Positions 5,817 to 8,364 of a stretch of DNA of 8,364 nt are shown here, in pieces. This stretch comes from an uncultured bacterium (GTDB taxonomy: Bacteria; Armatimonadota; UBA5829; DSUL01). Below the pieces are notes generated by a model. That model saw only the letters and a list, made by a program, of their open reading frames with translations. It was not told where the DNA came from and ran no database searches. Where the stretch lies: NCBI GenBank assembly GCA_937967775.1, contig CALCJH010000236.1, positions 1 through 8,364 of the forward strand. Reading direction: 5' to 3'. The translations under genes were made by a program, and so were the position numbers. The number at the start of each line of letters is the position of its first letter. The stretch's first letter is position 1.

Positions 5817-6757
5817 GCAGGGCCGACACCTTCCATCGCCGCACAGAGCGCGGCCACATCCTGCAGCCGCTCCCCCAGACCGGATGGCACCACCTGGCAC
5901 CCCCCGGAAGTCTCAGGAAGGGCCTCGGCGCGCATCACGTCCACAGCCATCTCCAGATACCATTCCGGCACGCGCCGCGCCAAGCTTCCCAGCACGATGA
6001 TCTGGGGGTTGAAGAGGTCGGCAAGGATAGCCATAGCCTCACCGAGCCTGCGCGCGGACTCGCGAAGAACCGCTCCGGCATCCGGATCACCCGACTTGGC
6101 CATCTCGATGACCCGTTGCGCGGATATCTCCGCGCCAAATCGCTCCGGGAAGCCCCGTGCAGCCAGCCGCGCAATGCCCGTTCCGCTTGCGAAGGATTCC
6201 ACGCAGCCGCGCTTTCCGTAGGCCTCCGGACCGTCCTCCGCCAGCCGCACGTGGCCGATCTCACCGGCGGAACCGCCCGCTCCCCGGATCAACCGTCCTC
6301 CCGAAATGATCCCTGCTCCGATGCCGGTTCCGAACGTGAGAAAGATCAGGTCGGAGCATCCCTGCCCCGCCCCGAAATGCGCCTCCGCCAGCGCCCCTGC
6401 GCGCCCGTCGTGCTCCATCCGGAAAGGAAGGCCCGTGATATCCCCCAGGTCATCGCGCAGCGGCGCGCCCGTCCAGCCGGGCAGGTTAGGCGGGGACTTC
6501 AGCCGGCCCGCGCTCCAGTCGGCCGGACCTCCGCAGCTCACGCCTCCCTTTACGGCGCGCCAATCTCCGGCCACCGCCTGGAGGTTACCGTAGGCGCTCC
6601 GAAGCCTTGCCAGCCACTGCAGGTAGCCGTCCTCGGGACGGGTGGCGAACTCCACTCTGCCGAGCACCGCACCGGATGAGTCTCCAGCGACAAGCGCCGT
6701 TTTGGTGCCCCCCAGATCAACGCCGAGGAGATGTTCCGGCGATGACCGCGTCTGCAT
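5813..6757 (-). CDS. ROK-family sugar kinase (glucokinase/N-acetylhexosamine-kinase-like)
   Basis: ROK kinases phosphorylate hexoses such as glucose, N-acetylglucosamine or mannose with ATP. Visible motifs are the N-terminal phosphate-binding DLGGTKT (14-20), PPNLPGW (89-95), the catalytic Asp117 in EHDGRAGALAE, LTFGTGIGAG (140-149) and AGEIGH with Glu166 and His169. There is no DNA-binding N-terminal domain, so it is an enzyme and not a ROK repressor. The usual zinc motif CxCGxxGCxE is degenerate. It reads EAYGKRGCVE (178-187), with Glu and Tyr where the first two Cys belong, while His169 and Cys185 remain. The usual N-D-x-N around the catalytic Asp is H-D-G-R. From memory, a ROK subfamily with a GYGKxG-type segment also lacks these Cys, so this is probably a functional variant. 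The substrate is not predictable. GAGGAG precedes the ATG by 3 nt, the gene starts 7 nt after the dehydratase gene, and its stop overlaps mutY. Confidence 0.9.
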   Translation of the reverse strand: MQTRSSPEHLLGVDLGGTKTALVAGDSSGAVLGRVEFATRPEDGYLQWLARLRSAYGNLQAVAGDWRAVKGGVSCGGPADWSAGRLKSPPNLPGWTGAPLRDDLGDITGLPFRMEHDGRAGALAEAHFGAGQGCSDLIFLTFGTGIGAGIISGGRLIRGAGGSAGEIGHVRLAEDGPEAYGKRGCVESFASGTGIARLAARGFPERFGAEISAQRVIEMAKSGDPDAGAVLRESARRLGEAMAILADLFNPQIIVLGSLARRVPEWYLEMAVDVMRAEALPETSGGCQVVPSGLGERLQDVAALCAAMEGVGPA

Positions 6758-6764
6758 CCGCTCC

Positions 6765-7046
6765 TCAGGCCAGGGCGTCCGCGCGGGCCGCCAGAGCGAA
6801 ATCCCGCTCGGTCAACCCACCGCTGTCGTGACTGGTCAGCCGCAGAGTCACCCGGGTGTAGCGGATGTCTATGTCGGGATGATGATTGGCCTCCTCAGCA
6901 GCCTGAGCCACGCGGTCCACAAACGCGATGGCCTCGGGGAAAGTGGGAAACTCGTAGGTTCTAATGATCTCTTTGCCTTCCCGTATCCAGCCGGGCAGGG
7001 AAGCCAGCTTTTCCTGAATCTCAGAGTCGGACAGTACAGCGGACAT
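6765..7046 (-). CDS. 4a-hydroxytetrahydrobiopterin dehydratase (pterin-4a-carbinolamine dehydratase, PhhB/DCoH family)
   Basis: The family dehydrates 4a-hydroxy-tetrahydropterin to quinonoid dihydropterin, recycling the cofactor of aromatic amino-acid hydroxylases. Bacterial members also occur without such hydroxylases, some with proposed roles in molybdopterin metabolism. The whole 93-residue protein fits the family in length. The signature is complete: EEANHHPDIDIRY (His-His-Pro active-site motif, about 51-63), then VTLRLTSHDSGGLTERDF and a closing AARADAL helix. The start is the only possible one: no ATG, GTG or TTG lies in frame between it and a TGA 13 codons upstream. The nearest SD (AAGGAG, 7062-7067) is 15 nt away, unusually far. 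It is the first intact gene of the minus-strand run and lies directly behind the decayed isomerase remnant. Confidence 0.93.
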   Translation of the reverse strand: MSAVLSDSEIQEKLASLPGWIREGKEIIRTYEFPTFPEAIAFVDRVAQAAEEANHHPDIDIRYTRVTLRLTSHDSGGLTERDFALAARADALA

Positions 7047-7082
7047 ATCTGAAGAAGAACTCTCCTTTGCATTCGAGGGTTT

Positions 7083-7310
7083 TCAGCGGTCCAGACCGAA
7101 CAGACGCACCACCCGCCACGCGGAGTCGGACCAACGCCGGTCCACTACATTTGAGGACTCCACCAGAAGGTTTGCACGCATTCTGCTCGACCGGTAGGAA
7201 AAGCCCACTGCGGACCAGTCTATTGTACCCCTCCCCGGAAACAGATGCCTGTCGTCCAAGCCATTGTTGTCGTGCAGGTGTGTGGTAAAGGCACGTAGCA
7301 GCCCATCGCG
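7083..7310 (-). pseudogene. C-terminal remnant of a xylose-isomerase-like (AP-endonuclease-2 fold) sugar isomerase/epimerase
   Basis: Hand translation of the minus strand from about 7310 gives a frame with RDGLLRAF, then TTHLHDNNGLDDRHLFPGRG, then TIDWSAV and NLLVES, ending at TGA 7085-7083. The order HxHDNxG...D.HLxPGxGTIDW...LxxE is the typical C-terminal part of the sugar phosphate isomerase/epimerase TIM-barrel family. The spacing between the DW and LLVES blocks is normal. Only about 75 residues remain of a protein that is normally 260-300 aa. There is no start codon in this frame before the motif, and the GH39-like gene occupies the space where the N-terminal 200 residues should be. An ATG at 7396-7394 overlaps the GH39 stop as ATGA but reads a different frame, ending after 58 codons at TAG 7222-7220. 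A 5' deletion, possibly with a frameshift, is the simplest reading. Confidence 0.7.
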
Positions 7311-7392
7311 GGAAGACGCGGGACGGTCTCCATCGCCGGAAGCCCGTCCAGCCCGGCGGCCCTTCCAACCATTGAGGCGGCCTCGAAAGTGT

Positions 7393-8364
7393 TCATTTGT
7401 CTTTCTCTCCGGGAGGAAGAATCTCCACCAGCGTGACCGAGTTCACGGGGAGCGAGAGATCCTGCACCAGCCGGCCGCCGACAGCGCCCGGGCGGTCCAG
7501 CACGCACTCCAGCTCGGCGCGGTCGCGGTCGTGAAAAGCATTGGAGTGTTCGCGGTCCACGGTCCAGAGGCGAAGCCGTCCCCCCCGCAGGCGTGGGTCC
7601 AGGCTGTCCACCCGCAGCCGTACCATTCGCTCAACGCCATAGCGCTCCGCAAAGTTCAGTAACAGCACCCCAGTTCTTCCTGTGGCCTCATCCATTGCAG
7701 CCAGTACAGTAAGCTCCGGGTCATCCAGATCACACAGGATGCGGCTGCGGGGAAGCATGGCTAGAAGGCGGGCAGCATTGAATACGGCTTTTGGCCGCCC
7801 TGAACCCAGCAGAATCCCCCATTCCCCCTTGAACTCGTCGGAGCCGCCGAAGTCCATCGCCAGGAAAAAACAGGGTTTCGCGATTCCCGCCGGCAGCATC
7901 CCTCGTAGCAGGGAGTTGACCATCCAGGCCGCCCCGACCTCGTTGTCCTGCGGCCAGTCATGCCACCAGGCGTAGTTCCACTCGGTGATCATGAACTCCC
8001 GCACGCCGCGAGCCGTGCGGGGATACTCTTTCATGTACTGCCGCGTCACCCCCGCTTCCTCGCGGAAGATAGCAGGAGGGTGGAAATACTCGTGCCAGGA
8101 GATGAAGTCGAGCGGGGCGCCCGTCTTCTCGCAGTGCTCCAGGAGACCCCGCATATACGTCTCCCCGTTGACAGCGTATCCCCGCTCCGGCGAAGTGTCC
8201 CAGGGACCGCTTGCGTTGCAGGGGCCGCCGATCAGCGCCTCCGGATCCGCCCGGCGCACACCCTTCCACGTGGCGTCATAGAGCCTGAGATACGTCTGGA
8301 GGGGAGTGAGACCGGCAGCGGCTTTCAGCCAGCCGCTGTTAGCCTCGTTCCAGACCTCCCAGTA
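7393..8364 (-). CDS. GH39-like glycoside hydrolase (beta-xylosidase family), C-terminal part, N-terminus outside window
   Basis: This is a retaining glycosidase of the GH-A clan. The visible fragment is 323 residues and open to the right edge. It starts at YWEVWNEANSGW, where the Asn-Glu pair (Glu7 of the fragment) matches the acid/base site. Next come DFISWHEYF, and MITEWNYAWW with Glu128 of the fragment as the likely nucleophile (the TEWN pattern of GH39). A C-terminal beta-rich part with GVLLLNFAERYGVERMVRLRV and ends at a TGA (7395-7393). GH39 members include beta-xylosidase and alpha-L-iduronidase, and many relatives are uncharacterised; the substrate here is unknown. Signal peptide and N-terminal barrel strands lie outside the window, so location cannot be judged. 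It is followed by the isomerase remnant, fitting a former sugar-utilisation cluster. Related GH-A families such as GH5 or GH30 are less likely but not excluded. Confidence 0.85.
   Translation of the reverse strand, partial: YWEVWNEANSGWLKAAAGLTPLQTYLRLYDATWKGVRRADPEALIGGPCNASGPWDTSPERGYAVNGETYMRGLLEHCEKTGAPLDFISWHEYFHPPAIFREEAGVTRQYMKEYPRTARGVREFMITEWNYAWWHDWPQDNEVGAAWMVNSLLRGMLPAGIAKPCFFLAMDFGGSDEFKGEWGILLGSGRPKAVFNAARLLAMLPRSRILCDLDDPELTVLAAMDEATGRTGVLLLNFAERYGVERMVRLRVDSLDPRLRGGRLRLWTVDREHSNAFHDRDRAELECVLDRPGAVGGRLVQDLSLPVNSVTLVEILPPGEKDK

Noticed and set aside
5817..5900. Longer MutY start at an ATG at 5900
   Set aside because: It would overlap the ROK kinase by 28 codons and add a Gly/Cys-rich segment not expected in MutY. 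The ATGA junction at 5816-5813 is the more natural start.
7222..7227. TACAAT on the minus strand as a -10 box for the dehydratase operon
   Set aside because: It falls inside the GTIDW codons of the isomerase remnant and has no matching -35 at 16-18 bp, so coding ancestry explains it.
7220..7396. 58-codon frame starting at the ATGA overlap with the GH39-like stop
   Set aside because: No recognisable motif, and the isomerase motifs lie in another frame over the same DNA. I treat it as part of the decayed region and not as a gene.

Overview
The window is one stretch of a high-GC bacterial chromosome (low-to-mid 60s % GC by eye, not counted). It has no tRNA, rRNA, CRISPR array, insertion sequence or phage gene that I can recognise. 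The genes are housekeeping, stress, DNA-repair and carbohydrate genes. Their content and style would fit an environmental, uncultivated lineage such as Armatimonadota or a neighbour, but nothing here fixes the taxonomy, so that is a weak inference.

Layout. Left edge to about 1021 (minus): the N-terminal half of the RecG helicase, running off the window. 1040-1431: a divergent intergenic region with a TATAAT box for recG, alternative hairpins and a tandem 11-bp direct repeat. 1432-4114 (plus): a three-gene envelope-stress cassette of ECF sigma factor, zinc-finger membrane anti-sigma factor and HtrA/Deg serine protease with two PDZ domains, closed by a strong intrinsic terminator at 4142-4173. 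4206-7046 (minus, convergent): a tightly packed run read in the order pterin-4a-carbinolamine dehydratase, ROK-family sugar kinase, MutY, MutT-like NUDIX hydrolase. 7083-7396 (minus): a decayed C-terminal remnant of a xylose-isomerase-like sugar isomerase/epimerase. 7393-8364 (minus): the C-terminal part of a GH39-like glycoside hydrolase, entering from the right edge.

How the genes work together. The sigma and anti-sigma genes are almost certainly a regulatory pair, and HtrA directly downstream is the likely effector, as protein quality control in the envelope. MutY and the NUDIX protein form a likely oxidised-guanine repair pair: MutY removes A opposite 8-oxoG, and MutT-type enzymes sanitise 8-oxo-dGTP. 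ROK kinase and mutY overlap by ATGA, so repair and sugar-kinase genes share a transcript although no functional link is obvious. The GH39 enzyme, the isomerase remnant and the ROK kinase suggest that this side of the window was once a sugar-utilisation locus.

I found no clearly new multi-gene system. The points most worth a second look are the isomerase remnant behind the GH39 gene, the ROK kinase with a degenerate zinc motif, the sigma/anti-sigma/htrA cassette, and the unexplained repeats in the recG-sigma intergenic region.
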